In this document: piece by piece, positions 32,382 through 40,112 of the stretch
Layout: the number at the start of each line of letters is the position of its first letter
Position numbering within the stretch: position 1 is the first letter of the stretch
Origin: a virus
IMG/VR virus record: IMGVR_UViG_3300020202_000091
Span: 1 to 52,840 of that record
Reading direction: 5' to 3' (one strand)
Length of the DNA stretch: 52,840 nt
Notes under the pieces: generated by a model
What the model saw: only the letters and a program-made list of their open reading frames with translations
What the model was told of the DNA's origin: nothing
Databases searched by the model: none
Translations under genes and position numbers: made by a program

Positions 32382-32720
32382 CTACTCACTCCTTTTATCG
32401 TGGGTGTTTTGGGAACGGATTTTCTTGGCGAGTGAACTCAGCATATTGACGCACCATTTGGTCCCAACTTTCACATCGCCCATGTCGTAAACTTTATGCA
32501 TCATCTTCTTGACCTCTTCGGCATCCTTATCTTTCTGGGCCTCGGCGCATTTTTTGCCGAAGGAAGCTATTGCTTGGAGCTGCTGTTTCATTATCTTTAT
32601 TGGCTTATCGGTGGTTTTATCGTAGACGGACACGAGTTGGCCGATAGTGACAAGATCGTCATAAAGCTTACGCGCCTCTTCTTCATAGTTCATGGGGTCG
32701 GTGCTTTGGTTGGGGGTCAT
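32382..32720 (-). CDS. helical protein of unknown function
   Basis: A 112-residue protein starting at the ATGA overlap with the upstream gene (MTPNQSTDPMNYEEEA). It is rich in Lys, Glu and Ala and predicted fully helical (KIMKQQLQAIASFGKKCAEA). The C-terminus is polar (NTHDKRSE). Resembles small early phage proteins; no motif recognised. Confidence 0.55.
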   Translation of the reverse strand: MTPNQSTDPMNYEEEARKLYDDLVTIGQLVSVYDKTTDKPIKIMKQQLQAIASFGKKCAEAQKDKDAEEVKKMMHKVYDMGDVKVGTKWCVNMLSSLAKKIRSQNTHDKRSE

Positions 32721-32956
32721 TTGAAACACTTCCCAGACATCGCCTGTTCTTTGATGTATTTCAGACCAGAAAAACTCCATCTATTCATTATGGCTTTGTT
32801 TACTTTGGGCCAGTTAATAGAGTCTCTTTCGGAGGATTTTAAAGCCAGCGCATAGGTTTGAGCGATGTTCTTTCGTTTCATTTCAGGCATGGCTATTTCA
32901 TCTAAAAGCGTTGACTCGCAGCACATGAGTTCCATTGTGATTTTTGGCTCGCTCAC
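32717..32956 (-). CDS. small conserved-looking phage protein
   Basis: A 79-residue protein starting with GTG in a GTGA overlap. The C-terminal INWPKVNKAIMNRWSFSGLK matches a small phage protein family remembered with the pattern NWpxxNxAIxxRWSxsaLxYIK. Two N-terminal cysteines (LMCCES) are not conserved in a known site. Function unknown. Confidence 0.55.
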   Translation of the reverse strand: MSEPKITMELMCCESTLLDEIAMPEMKRKNIAQTYALALKSSERDSINWPKVNKAIMNRWSFSGLKYIKEQAMSGKCFK

Positions 32957-33561
32957 TTCTCACTCCTTTTATTGGGGGCTTTTGGTCTAGTGTCCTCTTT
33001 GGGCATTTGCAATAATTCGGGGTTCGAGTAAATATCGCCGATGACTTCGATAGAGTGTCCGTACTCTTCTTCAAAATATGAATCTTTGAGTTCGATGGAA
33101 AACTTGGCCTCTTTGTCGATCCATTTCATAACACCTAATTCGGAATGCGTAATTCTCGTGTCGTAAGGAGGCCCGTTTTTTACCTCTGTTTCGACGCCAT
33201 ATTCCTTTGAGACTTTAAGAATATCCCCCTCATAGATGGGCTTGCCGTTCTTGTCGTGGAGGCCGGTGAATTGCATGAGTTCTAAAAGTTCGTAGCCATG
33301 AGAAATTATTTTCTTGCCACTTAGATAGGTGCCAACCTCCTCGCCGTAGACCATAAGATGCTTAATCGTCAGCGGGTCAGTATTTGGGTTGTCTTTATCC
33401 CATTGTTCAAGAAACTCAGAACGCCACACTTGTTCGTGTGCGCAAGCTTCAAAAATGTCTGGAGATTCGTCTATCTTTTCTTCGGTTTTCTTGTAGGCCC
33501 AATTCCAACGGTTATCCGTCGTATGCTTCACCCACGCCCTGAACTTGATCTCACGACCCAT
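32953..33561 (-). CDS. YopX-family protein
   Basis: A 202-residue protein with the YopX pattern: REIKFRAWVKHT at the start, LMQFTGLHDKNGKPIYEGDI in the middle, and SIEVIGDIYSNPELL at the end. YopX proteins are common in temperate phages of many hosts; their function is unknown. A 15-codon leader (MNPLDQRKAVAKHGS), carrying a CTAG-motif variant, overlaps the start. The C-terminal codons contain another motif copy. Confidence 0.8.
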   Translation of the reverse strand: MGREIKFRAWVKHTTDNRWNWAYKKTEEKIDESPDIFEACAHEQVWRSEFLEQWDKDNPNTDPLTIKHLMVYGEEVGTYLSGKKIISHGYELLELMQFTGLHDKNGKPIYEGDILKVSKEYGVETEVKNGPPYDTRITHSELGVMKWIDKEAKFSIELKDSYFEEEYGHSIEVIGDIYSNPELLQMPKEDTRPKAPNKRSEK

Positions 33562-33597
33562 GTTTAGCTACCGCCTTTCTTTGATCTAGTGGATTCA

Positions 33598-33786
33598 TTA
33601 TTTGTCCTTAATATTCACTTCGACTATTTTATTTTCTGGTAGATTAAACCTGATGGTCTGTTTGAATAATCCGTTGGTCGTTACAATTGTTCCATCTGGC
33701 AAATTCTGCAACAACTGAGACAGCATTTTTGAATCCCAACCGTTAGTAGAAGTTATCGTAATGCTTGGTTTTGATTGTTCGTTCAT
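33598..33786 (-). CDS. small protein of unknown function
   Basis: A 62-residue protein with alternating strands and helices (SITITSTNGWDSKMLSQLLQ, TIRFNLPENKIVEVNI). It is preceded by a 12-codon leader (MNKLMLQDMGER) whose TGA overlaps this ATG and which begins right after a CTAG motif. No family recognised. Confidence 0.5.
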   Translation of the reverse strand: MNEQSKPSITITSTNGWDSKMLSQLLQNLPDGTIVTTNGLFKQTIRFNLPENKIVEVNIKDK

Positions 33787-33823
33787 CTCTCCCCCATGTC
33801 CTGCAGCATCAGTTTGTTCATGT

Positions 33824-34258
33824 CTAGGAAGCCGCGTGTATCTTGGTTACTTCAGCCAGTCTTTCTTGCAACCGCTCTCTTAGTTCCAAAAAATCCTCGT
33901 AATACATCTTTTGAATCCCTCGGTTTTCTTGAAGGTAAAGCCAGCGGCCTGGGAACTTCGTCTTGAACCACTCCGCCGCCTCCATCGGGTTTTTGTGCCA
34001 CCATCCCATGTGACAATGAAAGCAAAGGGTCTTTATGTTCGCTTCTTCCCAGCGCAGCTTGTTTCCAGCCGATACGGGGATAACGTGGGAGCCCTGGCAG
34101 TTTTTTCCCTCTACGAGCTTCAAGCACTTCTGACAGATATTGCCGTCCCTGATCTTGATAATGGTCTTAACGAGCGTGTCGCACTGGTTTTTCAGCTTGG
34201 CTACGGGCTCTTTGGACTGTTTTTTGATTCTTTTTTGTCTAGCGATGGCTTTGGGCAT
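33824..34258 (-). CDS. HNH-type nuclease, NinG/Rap-like
   Basis: A 144-residue protein. The zinc knuckle CQKCLKL, then GSHVIPVSAGNKLRWEEANI and TLCFHCHMGWWHKNP give the HNH betabeta-alpha-metal order found in lambda NinG/Rap-like recombination nucleases. The N-terminus is basic (KAIARQKRIKKQSK). It overlaps the end of the methyltransferase gene by 20 bases, and its TAG stop lies in a CTAG motif. Could resolve recombination intermediates; a homing endonuclease is the alternative. Confidence 0.65.
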   Translation of the reverse strand: MPKAIARQKRIKKQSKEPVAKLKNQCDTLVKTIIKIRDGNICQKCLKLVEGKNCQGSHVIPVSAGNKLRWEEANIKTLCFHCHMGWWHKNPMEAAEWFKTKFPGRWLYLQENRGIQKMYYEDFLELRERLQERLAEVTKIHAAS

Positions 34259-35027
34259 TGTGAAATTCCATTATTCTTTCTCCGATCCATTGGACAACGC
34301 GAACATCTTGGCCGTTGCCGAGCAAGTTTCCACGCTCCAAGACAGCGGTACACCCATCATCATTTCGAGCATAGTCGGAGTAGGCTTTAAGCCATGCCTC
34401 TGTGCTAACCACTCCGAAAGGTTGCCCCATTCGTGCTTTAGACCACGACGGATCAACGACGTTAAAGACAAAGTTTTCATCCGCTTCCCTTCGCTGGCTC
34501 CGGGGGTAGGCAACAACGAAAACTCTGTCGCGGATGTGAGGTCCACCGAAGGCGCAAGCCGGTAAGCAATCCCATTCCGTATCGAACCCGCTCTCGGCCA
34601 AGTCTCCGAGAACGACTCCAAGCCCCCTTCCAAGCAATGCTGTGACGCTTTCCACAAGGACGTAGCGCGGTCGTACTTCGCGAATGATTCGGAGCATTTC
34701 TTTCCAGAGCCCTGAACGTTCGCCTGTGATTCCGGCACCACGGCCAGCGGTTGAGATGTCTTGGCAAGGGAAACCTCCGGAAATAAGGTCGATTTGCTCG
34801 GTGGTGAGAACGTATTTCTGTCCGTCATAGACGTTGATATTTCCTTCGTGCGTTCTCGTGAAATTCGCTTGTTTGATGTCACCGAGCTTGAAGGTGTGCG
34901 GCCATCGGAGCGCGAGGATTTTTTGGCAGTAGTCATCTATCTCCACCTGTCCGACGATTTCCATTCCAGCCAGCTCCAGTCCGTAGTCCCCCAAACCACC
35001 GCCTGAGAAAAGCGAAAGGACCCTCAT
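34239..35027 (-). CDS. DNA cytosine-5 methyltransferase
   Basis: A 262-residue enzyme that methylates C5 of cytosine in DNA. Motif I (LSLFSGGGLGDYGLELAG), motif IV (SGGFPCQDIST, catalytic Cys88), motif VI (VESV, in place of the usual ENV) and motif VIII (HIRDRVFVV) are in order. The target-recognition region is very short and motif X reads LLGNGQDV rather than GNAVxP. No partner restriction gene is adjacent, suggesting protection from host restriction or regulation. An 8-codon leader (MSRKQRCS) with a CTAG motif precedes it. Confidence 0.85.
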   Translation of the reverse strand: MRVLSLFSGGGLGDYGLELAGMEIVGQVEIDDYCQKILALRWPHTFKLGDIKQANFTRTHEGNINVYDGQKYVLTTEQIDLISGGFPCQDISTAGRGAGITGERSGLWKEMLRIIREVRPRYVLVESVTALLGRGLGVVLGDLAESGFDTEWDCLPACAFGGPHIRDRVFVVAYPRSQRREADENFVFNVVDPSWSKARMGQPFGVVSTEAWLKAYSDYARNDDGCTAVLERGNLLGNGQDVRVVQWIGERIMEFHNAQSHR

Positions 35028-35064
35028 TTTTTATGAACACCGCTGCTTCCTAGACATCAATCCA

Positions 35065-35568
35065 TCAACTCCCCGTTATTAGGTTCTCGGTCTTGAATGT
35101 TTTAAAGGCGCGGATTTTATAAATATTATCTTTGGTAGTGCCGTAGGCCTCTGCTATAGCCTTTGGGCTGAAACCAAAATTATCTATTTCCCTAATTTCC
35201 GACGCATCCGTGAAGGTCAATATTCTGGTTTGTGTATCTTTCATTCCGTGGCATCTAGAGCACAATGTCTGTAAGTTATCCAAAGAATTATTTTTATCTT
35301 TTGCCTTTTTTCCAACTCCACGACCGTCAATATGATCTATCGTTATGTCCTTATTAAATTTTTTCTTGTGTTCCTCCCGAGTGATTCCGCATTTGACGCA
35401 TTTATAACCATCACGCTTTAATGCCGCCTCTCTATTTCCACCAAAACGACCACTATTTGCGCAATCCCTACATTCATAGGACTTTCCCAATGGCTGAGTC
35501 TTATTGTTGTAAAAATATTTTATGTTTTTACGTTTTTTACAGACATAGCACTTTCTTAAAATTATCAT
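35065..35568 (-). CDS. free-standing HNH endonuclease with HTH tail
   Basis: A 167-residue protein. An N-terminal zinc ribbon (CYVCKKRK...CRDC) is followed by an HNH domain (GYKCVKCGITREEHK, ITIDHIDGRG, LDNLQTLCSRCHGMKD) with its own CxxC pairs. The C-terminus (SPKAIAEAYGTTKDNIYKIR) looks like a helix-turn-helix for DNA recognition. The organisation fits a homing endonuclease inserted between early genes. Confidence 0.75.
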   Translation of the reverse strand: MIILRKCYVCKKRKNIKYFYNNKTQPLGKSYECRDCANSGRFGGNREAALKRDGYKCVKCGITREEHKKKFNKDITIDHIDGRGVGKKAKDKNNSLDNLQTLCSRCHGMKDTQTRILTFTDASEIREIDNFGFSPKAIAEAYGTTKDNIYKIRAFKTFKTENLITGS

Positions 35569-35802
35569 CTAGCCTTCCTCGCCAGGTTCGCGTGGTTCGT
35601 ACCATTCCCTCTTGACCTTCACCTCTTTCGGTACAAACTCTCTTATGACATAGGTTTTGGGAGCACCCTCTATCACTGATCTGCAATGTGTCTCGTGGTC
35701 TTTGCAGAGAGGGAATTCTATTAGGAGTTTGCAGGAGTCCAAATCATAAGTTCCTGGGTGTAGACAGATGAAGCATTTCTTGGTCTCGGCTAACACGGTC
35801 AT
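35569..35802 (-). CDS. zinc-binding small protein
   Basis: A 77-residue protein with CFICLHPGTYDLDSC, a later Cys and CKDHETHC, enough for one or two zinc sites, and an acidic Pro-rich C-terminus (WYEPREPGEEG). The stop codon (GGCTAGATG) overlaps the next gene's start. Function unknown. Confidence 0.6.
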   Translation of the reverse strand: MTVLAETKKCFICLHPGTYDLDSCKLLIEFPLCKDHETHCRSVIEGAPKTYVIREFVPKEVKVKREWYEPREPGEEG

Positions 35803-36581
35803 TTAGCAACGCTTTCGTTTTGGTGTTGAAGCATATGCTTTGCGAACTCGTTTTCGGGTATTTCCTTGCCACAGGTTTCGAGATAACACTTTTTGGTGAA
35901 TATTGGTTTTGTGATCTGCGTAACCACGGAATGCGGCGAAACCCAGTCCCGCCAGTTGTTGAACCACGTTGAGGCGTTTTTAATAAAGCCCTTTTTAACG
36001 CGCTCAGACGCGAGATAATTTTTTAAAGCCGTCTGTATATCCTTCCAGTCGTTTTCGTTCAACACCGAGGCTAGAAAGTACCTTTCTGATGCCTTCTTGC
36101 CGTCTTTGTTCGGGTATTTCGTCCAGATTTCTTCAAACCAGGCGAGTTTATCTTTTTTAGTTGGTTCGGTAGGTATGGTTTGGTTGGTTGGTATGGGGGA
36201 TTGCTTCGCTTCGTCACAAGCATTGCTTGAAGCATTGCTTATTCCCCATCTTTTCTTCGCTGCCGTCTTTGCCCTTTCTTTGAAGAATTTAAGATGCCCT
36301 GAATGTTCTTCCCAATCTTTGACGCAATACTCACCGTCAAAAATTAGGAACCCGACTTTTACCATTGCCTGTACCAGCTCCCCGCTTTTTCCCCACCATC
36401 CAAGAATAGACTCGATCTCCTGTGCGGAATGGTCGGTAAGTTTGCCGCTTTCAACGTGGTACTTACCGCAGTAGCACCACAGTTTGATAGGCAATACTTC
36501 AACGCCCTTCCCAAGCAGTCCAACCAGTCTCCTTGTCTTTGGATGTTCAAAAAAATCAAGGTCAAGATTGAGATACGCCAC
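35799..36581 (-). CDS. replication initiator/replisome-organiser-like protein
   Basis: A 260-residue protein; GTG 36581 is preferred over TTG 36584 because GGAG is spaced 6 bases before it. Residues 1-100 form a winged-helix-like domain (FEHPKTRRLVGLLGKGVEVL, IKLWCYCGKYHVESGKL, VKDWEEHSGH) as in phage replisome organisers with a DnaD/DUF4373-like N-terminus. A Thr/Pro linker leads to a helical second domain (WFEEIWTKYPNKDGKKASER) like DnaT/DnaD C-domains. A terminal zinc-like CYLETCGK follows. It would load the host helicase at a phage origin. Confidence 0.65.
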   Translation of the reverse strand: MAYLNLDLDFFEHPKTRRLVGLLGKGVEVLPIKLWCYCGKYHVESGKLTDHSAQEIESILGWWGKSGELVQAMVKVGFLIFDGEYCVKDWEEHSGHLKFFKERAKTAAKKRWGISNASSNACDEAKQSPIPTNQTIPTEPTKKDKLAWFEEIWTKYPNKDGKKASERYFLASVLNENDWKDIQTALKNYLASERVKKGFIKNASTWFNNWRDWVSPHSVVTQITKPIFTKKCYLETCGKEIPENEFAKHMLQHQNESVAK

Positions 36582-36620
36582 CAATTACTCCGTAGATTTC
36601 GTTAAAAATACTTAATGAAA

Positions 36621-37121
36621 TTATTTAGTTTCTTGTAAAAAAACTCTTTGAGCTTTTTTGCGTCTATAGCTTTCTCGATAATAAGTTCGCACCCCAATCA
36701 TGTGTTTTTCGCAAAGGCAATGATCTTTAAAACATGGTTGTGGACAGTGATAGCAGGTGTTTGTTTTTCTTTTGTTCTCTAATCGTGAACGTACATAATT
36801 TATTCTGTTCTGATTTTTTTGTTCGGTTGTTAGTAGTGGTTTAAGGCGCTTGGTTACTCCACGGAAAAGAACATTCTGACGTAATTCAACAAACCTACAA
36901 TTTGAGAGTTCATAATTTCCGTTGCTATCAATTCGATCTATGGATGGCTTTTTTAGCGTGTCTGCATTGTCTCTTTTCCATAAGAACTTAATGTCATCGA
37001 GACTCAAAAGACATTTAATTCCTTTGCCGCCATAATATTTGTAATTTATTGCTTTTGGATATTCGCAACGAGTTTTAATGCTATTCAGTTTTAATTTGAA
37101 AAATATGTCGTCGTGTTCCAT
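36621..37121 (-). CDS. HNH-type homing endonuclease-like protein
   Basis: A 166-residue protein. The pattern YKYYGGKGIKCLLSLDDIKF, RDNADTLKKPSIDRIDSNG and NYELSNCRFVELRQN is that of a small phage HNH-like endonuclease with a SIDRID...GNY...NCR core. The C-terminal half has a zinc-type CYHCPQPCFKDHC cluster. It lies directly downstream of the structured RNA at 37130-37545, separated only by a terminator hairpin. Confidence 0.7.
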   Translation of the reverse strand: MEHDDIFFKLKLNSIKTRCEYPKAINYKYYGGKGIKCLLSLDDIKFLWKRDNADTLKKPSIDRIDSNGNYELSNCRFVELRQNVLFRGVTKRLKPLLTTEQKNQNRINYVRSRLENKRKTNTCYHCPQPCFKDHCLCEKHMIGVRTYYRESYRRKKAQRVFLQETK

Positions 37122-37129
37122 AAATCTCT

Positions 37130-37545
37130 AATAAAGAGCGACTAATCGCTCAACTTACTGGCTGTGCAGGATTTTAGGCATCCGCGCCCACCTGCCGCTA
37201 CTCGTCAGGACCGCCTAGGTCATTCCGCAGTAGAATTACGCTGATGTGGTACGCCATCCACAGGACAGCCATTATTTGTGTCGGCGGCAGTTTGGCTATC
37301 TCTGCAACAACGACGGCTTCTCACCGCCCGAAGCGTTTGATTGGGACTATCCGGCTACCCAATTCTGCTTTACTGTCAGGGTGCTACCCCACGCCGACGA
37401 AACTTTATTAATATTGGGTCGGCGGTGGGGAATTTCACCCATTGCGTCCCCCGCTCTCGCGTGGTGCTTTCTCGCCCTCTTTGGGCCTTGTAACGCCTAT
37501 ACGCTCGCCGACCTAAACTTACTTCTTCAAAGAACGGTTTTTTGG
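37130..37545 (-). ncRNA. candidate large structured noncoding RNA
   Basis: A gene-free stretch of about 415 bases with dense self-complementarity. The main stem pairs 37387-37398 with 37418-37430 (12 pairs, one bulge), closed by an outer GGGTG/CACCC stem (37379-37383 with 37436-37440). Other stems are 37192-37198 with 37284-37290 (7 pairs), 37160-37165 with 37264-37269 (6 pairs, crossing the former as a pseudoknot), 37245-37249 with 37258-37262, an ATTGGG/CCCAAT hairpin near 37340-37362 and GCCC/GGGC near 37474-37486. A minus-strand terminator closes it. A plus-strand frame (37246-37590) is rejected as coding. Family unknown; a CTAG motif lies at its 5-prime edge. Confidence 0.7.
37136..37151 (-). 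terminator. intrinsic terminator of the structured RNA
   Basis: On the minus strand GAGCGA pairs with TCGCTC around a TTAG loop and is followed by TTTATTAG. It ends the structured RNA and separates it from the HNH-like gene that starts at 37121. Confidence 0.65.
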
Positions 37546-37557
37546 TCTAGTGATGCT

Positions 37558-37929
37558 TTAGCTTGCTTTGTTCGTTTGTGGTTCTCCTAACGCATCTTTC
37601 AGCCGTGCCATTGCGAGGTTGTAAATATCTCCGGCGTCTTTTGAAACAACGTCCAGATTTTCAGCAGAGGCAATGCGCGGAAGAACGATGATCGCGGCCA
37701 TGGTTTTTGTGGACGGAATAAAAGTACAAATTGTTGCGCAGATTAAAAGCGTGTACCCGATATGCCTAACAATCCGCATGTTTTTCTTTCGGTAGTGTTG
37801 GTATTCATAATTGGCCGCGTAATTAAGGCACGAAATAATAAAACTTATGCCAATTATTATTGACGCCACAAGAAAGACGCACTGAATATCATCTAGCTTG
37901 AAAAGCCAGTAAACCGTCCACGCACTCAT
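37558..37929 (-). CDS. small membrane protein of a common phage type
   Basis: A 123-residue protein with two hydrophobic segments (CVFLVASIIIGISFIISCL and HIGYTLLICATICTFIPS). It starts MSAWTVYWLFKLDDIQ and has FIPSTKTMAAIIVLPRIAS, a pattern remembered from a small membrane protein widespread in phages. The soluble C-terminus ends ALGEPQTNKAS. Its stop is 8 bases from the CTAG motif at the head of the structured RNA. Function unknown. Confidence 0.65.
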   Translation of the reverse strand: MSAWTVYWLFKLDDIQCVFLVASIIIGISFIISCLNYAANYEYQHYRKKNMRIVRHIGYTLLICATICTFIPSTKTMAAIIVLPRIASAENLDVVSKDAGDIYNLAMARLKDALGEPQTNKAS

Positions 37930-37994
37930 TCACTCACCCCCTTTTTGAGTTACCACGTTCCGTTTCAACACTAGACCTTGAGAATCCTCTTGGT

Positions 37995-38267
37995 CTAGCC
38001 CAACGCCTCGTTCTTAGTTCCACCGGTCTGTTTCTCGGTAATCTTTTGTGCTGTCAACCCAACCCGCCCCGCCAACAAACGAATGAAGCCAACCTCCCCA
38101 TCGGTGATGATTTCGCCAACCTCGGCGTTCGTCAGCATCTTCCCCCATCCGTAGAAGCCGTCATACATCCTGTCTATGAACTCTCTTTCGCTTTTTGAAA
38201 ACCGCCAGTAAAACATGACCTTCATAAGCCCGACCATTTCGTGAAGCGTGTATTTCCTTTCGCTCAA
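37995..38267 (-). CDS. small helical protein of unknown function
   Basis: A 90-residue protein starting with TTG in a TTGA overlap with the SSB-like gene. It is largely helical (TLHEMVGLMKVMFYWRFSKS, EREFIDRMYDGFYGWGKM). Its stop codon TAG is the core of a CTAG motif, and a second, inverted copy lies 20 bases downstream, so the 3-prime end can form a hairpin (CTAGACC/GGTCTAG). Its place beside SSB-like and nuclease genes suggests a replication or recombination accessory. Confidence 0.55.
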   Translation of the reverse strand: MSERKYTLHEMVGLMKVMFYWRFSKSEREFIDRMYDGFYGWGKMLTNAEVGEIITDGEVGFIRLLAGRVGLTAQKITEKQTGGTKNEALG

Positions 38268-38785
38268 AAAGGAATCTCGTCCGTCTGACCAGCCAAGTCC
38301 TCGAGCTGTATCTCGGGCAAATCACCCAAAGAAGCCTGCTTGTGTTCCTTGGAAACCTTTTTGACCTTCCACTTGGTTTCCTTGTCCTTCCCTGTCTTTC
38401 CGATCACCAGTTGGTCACCTTTAGACGGACGAACCATGCAGAACGCCTCGAACAAAGGTAGAGATCCGGATTCAAGCTGCCCCTCTTCGAAGAAATAGAC
38501 GATGGAGTAGCCCTTCGGGTGGTTCGGGTCCCAGTACTTGTTCTTGAACGGCTTGTCGTTCTTATCTAACCTCTTCTCGCCTGTCGTTGGGTCGATTGCG
38601 AACTCTGGATATGAGTAGCGGAGGCAATATTTCAAGTTGTCCTTCCAGCTTTTCGTTTGGCCTTTGATCGTCCTGTCTTCGTTGGCCTTCTTGTCCCAAC
38701 CGATGAAGGTAAGCGGAACCTCCTGGTCTTGGAAAACTTCGGTTCTGATGTACTTATTCTCGGTCTTCGGAAAATCACTCTGCAT
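38264..38785 (-). CDS. single-stranded DNA-binding-like protein
   Basis: A 173-residue protein with an excellent AAAAGGAGG site before its ATG. The acidic C-terminus ending TDEIPF matches the hallmark SSB tail (DDIPF) that recruits replication partners. The body is beta-rich (VPLTFIGWDKKAN, YSIVYFFEEGQLESG, DQLVIGKTGKDKETKWKVKK), compatible with an OB fold, though the fold cannot be proven by eye. Neighbouring exonuclease-like and initiator genes support a role in replication or recombination. Confidence 0.65.
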   Translation of the reverse strand: MQSDFPKTENKYIRTEVFQDQEVPLTFIGWDKKANEDRTIKGQTKSWKDNLKYCLRYSYPEFAIDPTTGEKRLDKNDKPFKNKYWDPNHPKGYSIVYFFEEGQLESGSLPLFEAFCMVRPSKGDQLVIGKTGKDKETKWKVKKVSKEHKQASLGDLPEIQLEDLAGQTDEIPF

Positions 38786-38796
38786 GATGCCTCCTT

Positions 38797-39678
38797 TTAA
38801 ATGCCGTACCTTTTTCTAAACTGCCTTCTTTTCTCCAAAGCTATCTCAAAATAGCCGTTCACATCGTTTGAAATGATGGGTTTTGAGTACCCTTGCTGAG
38901 TCTCGCCGTTCACAGGGATTGCGACCATGCGCTTTAAACCAAGTTTTTTAGCGCAAACGCTCATTTGGATAAAGGCTGAGTCCTTATCAACGTTCCGCTT
39001 GTAGTCAAAAACGGTGGTCAAATCTTCGAGGATTACAGGCTTTGTCTTTGTTCCGATATTCCAGCCTTTCGTTGTGGCGATAAGGTCTGGTTCAAAGGTA
39101 ATTTCGTTCTCACAGTCCCACATCCTCTCGCCGTTTTGCATGTCGGTTATGGGGAACTCGGCCAGGAACGCCGGGAAGTCAAAGTCATTGTGGCCAACCG
39201 TCTTGCCTTTTAGGGTTAAAAGGTGCGGTTTGCAGAGCGGGATTTGTTCGGCCTTAAGCCATTGGCCTGTCTTTACAAACTCACGGCAACGGATGTCTTG
39301 GATACACCCTAAAGCTATTGCGATCTCCAGCTCCTCATCGGTGCAATAGAAGGCCTTTCGGTCAAAGTCTCTTATCGTCGTAATTGAAGGATGCTTCTTA
39401 CCGCAATTCGGGCAATCAAGAATACGAAGATGCTTAAATTCTTTCTGTATCTTCTCGGCAGCGGCCATCTGCTCCATATTCTTGAAGGCGTTGTAGCAGA
39501 GGGCTTGTAACTCACCGTGCCGGACTTCGATGGTTGAGGCCGCAACAGCATCGATTGACTTATCGTCGGCCTCTATTTCAAACTCCTCTGCCGCAGAGAA
39601 CGAAGGGCGTGAGTTTTCAAATGGCCCCGTGGCTATGACGCCCTGAAATGATGCGCTGATTGAGATTTTTCTTTTCAT
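38797..39678 (-). CDS. PD-(D/E)XK nuclease-like protein
   Basis: A 293-residue protein. The C-terminal half contains FEPDLIATTKG, VILEDLTTVFDYKRN and DSAFIQMSVCAKKLGLKRMV, which fit the PD...(D/E)xK active-site layout of phage exonuclease/Cas4-like enzymes. The middle has a zinc knuckle (LDCPNCGKKHP). Next to an SSB-like gene, it most likely trims DNA ends for annealing or recombination. Assignment rests on motif spacing. Confidence 0.65.
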   Translation of the reverse strand: MKRKISISASFQGVIATGPFENSRPSFSAAEEFEIEADDKSIDAVAASTIEVRHGELQALCYNAFKNMEQMAAAEKIQKEFKHLRILDCPNCGKKHPSITTIRDFDRKAFYCTDEELEIAIALGCIQDIRCREFVKTGQWLKAEQIPLCKPHLLTLKGKTVGHNDFDFPAFLAEFPITDMQNGERMWDCENEITFEPDLIATTKGWNIGTKTKPVILEDLTTVFDYKRNVDKDSAFIQMSVCAKKLGLKRMVAIPVNGETQQGYSKPIISNDVNGYFEIALEKRRQFRKRYGI

Positions 39679-39798
39679 TTAATCAACAGGCCTTTTTATA
39701 TATTCCGGGTAAAGAACCTTTAGTAGCTTTCGGAACTCTTCATGTGCTGTAGTAGGATTTTCATCTTCCACGGTTAATGCTTCATAAGTTATTTTCAC
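39679..39798 (-). CDS. 39-residue microprotein
   Basis: An ORF starting with GTG, overlapping the upstream gene (GCGTGAAAA) and ending TAAATG at the nuclease-like gene start. The sequence VKITYEALTVEDENPTTAHE then EFRKLLKVLYPEYIKRPVD is acidic then helical. Tight fit between two genes supports it as real. Function unknown. Confidence 0.5.
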   Translation of the reverse strand: MKITYEALTVEDENPTTAHEEFRKLLKVLYPEYIKRPVD

Positions 39799-40112
39799 GC
39801 CGCCACCCCCACATATTCCAAAGACTCGTAGACATCCTCCTTAATCATTCCGAACAAACGGTATTTTTCTTCCTGTGGAAGGTGTCTTAGGAAACCTTCT
39901 TGCACAAGTTCCTGTTTGTACCTATTGGCCCTATTTGAATAGTTGTCCACGCCCCAGCGGATGATCTCATGAGTTTTCCAGTACCTTTTGGATTTGAGGA
40001 AAAGCTTTAGGCGGTCTTTGTTGGTGAAAAAAAGATCAACCGGCAAGAAGAATCGCCCTCCATTTTTTAACGGCCTTTTCTTTTTCTTTGTTTGGACCAC
40101 AGCTAATCCCAC
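39795..40112 (-). CDS. winged-helix DNA-binding-like protein
   Basis: A frame of up to 105 residues. The segment SKRYWKTHEIIRWGVDNYSN then RANRYKQELVQEGFL looks like a winged helix-turn-helix. The first 25 codons overlap the upstream HNH gene; a TTG at 40046 is a possible later start, so the N-terminus (MGLAVVQTKKKK) may be artefactual. Probable DNA-binding regulator or replication accessory. Confidence 0.5.
   Translation of the reverse strand: MGLAVVQTKKKKRPLKNGGRFFLPVDLFFTNKDRLKLFLKSKRYWKTHEIIRWGVDNYSNRANRYKQELVQEGFLRHLPQEEKYRLFGMIKEDVYESLEYVGVAA

Noticed and set aside
34271-34936. 221-codon frame antisense-shifted within the methyltransferase gene
   Set aside because: It is a shadow of the real gene: the methyltransferase motifs are all in the other frame and this product has no recognisable features.
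37379-37440. FMN-riboswitch-like string GGGTGAAATTCCCC on the minus strand
   Set aside because: Only this short segment matches; the remaining conserved FMN-element blocks are not found in the required order and no riboflavin gene is nearby.
37246-37590. 114-codon plus-strand open frame
   Set aside because: It lies over the structured RNA, has no ribosome site, a composition typical of frames over structural RNAs, and opposes all neighbouring genes.
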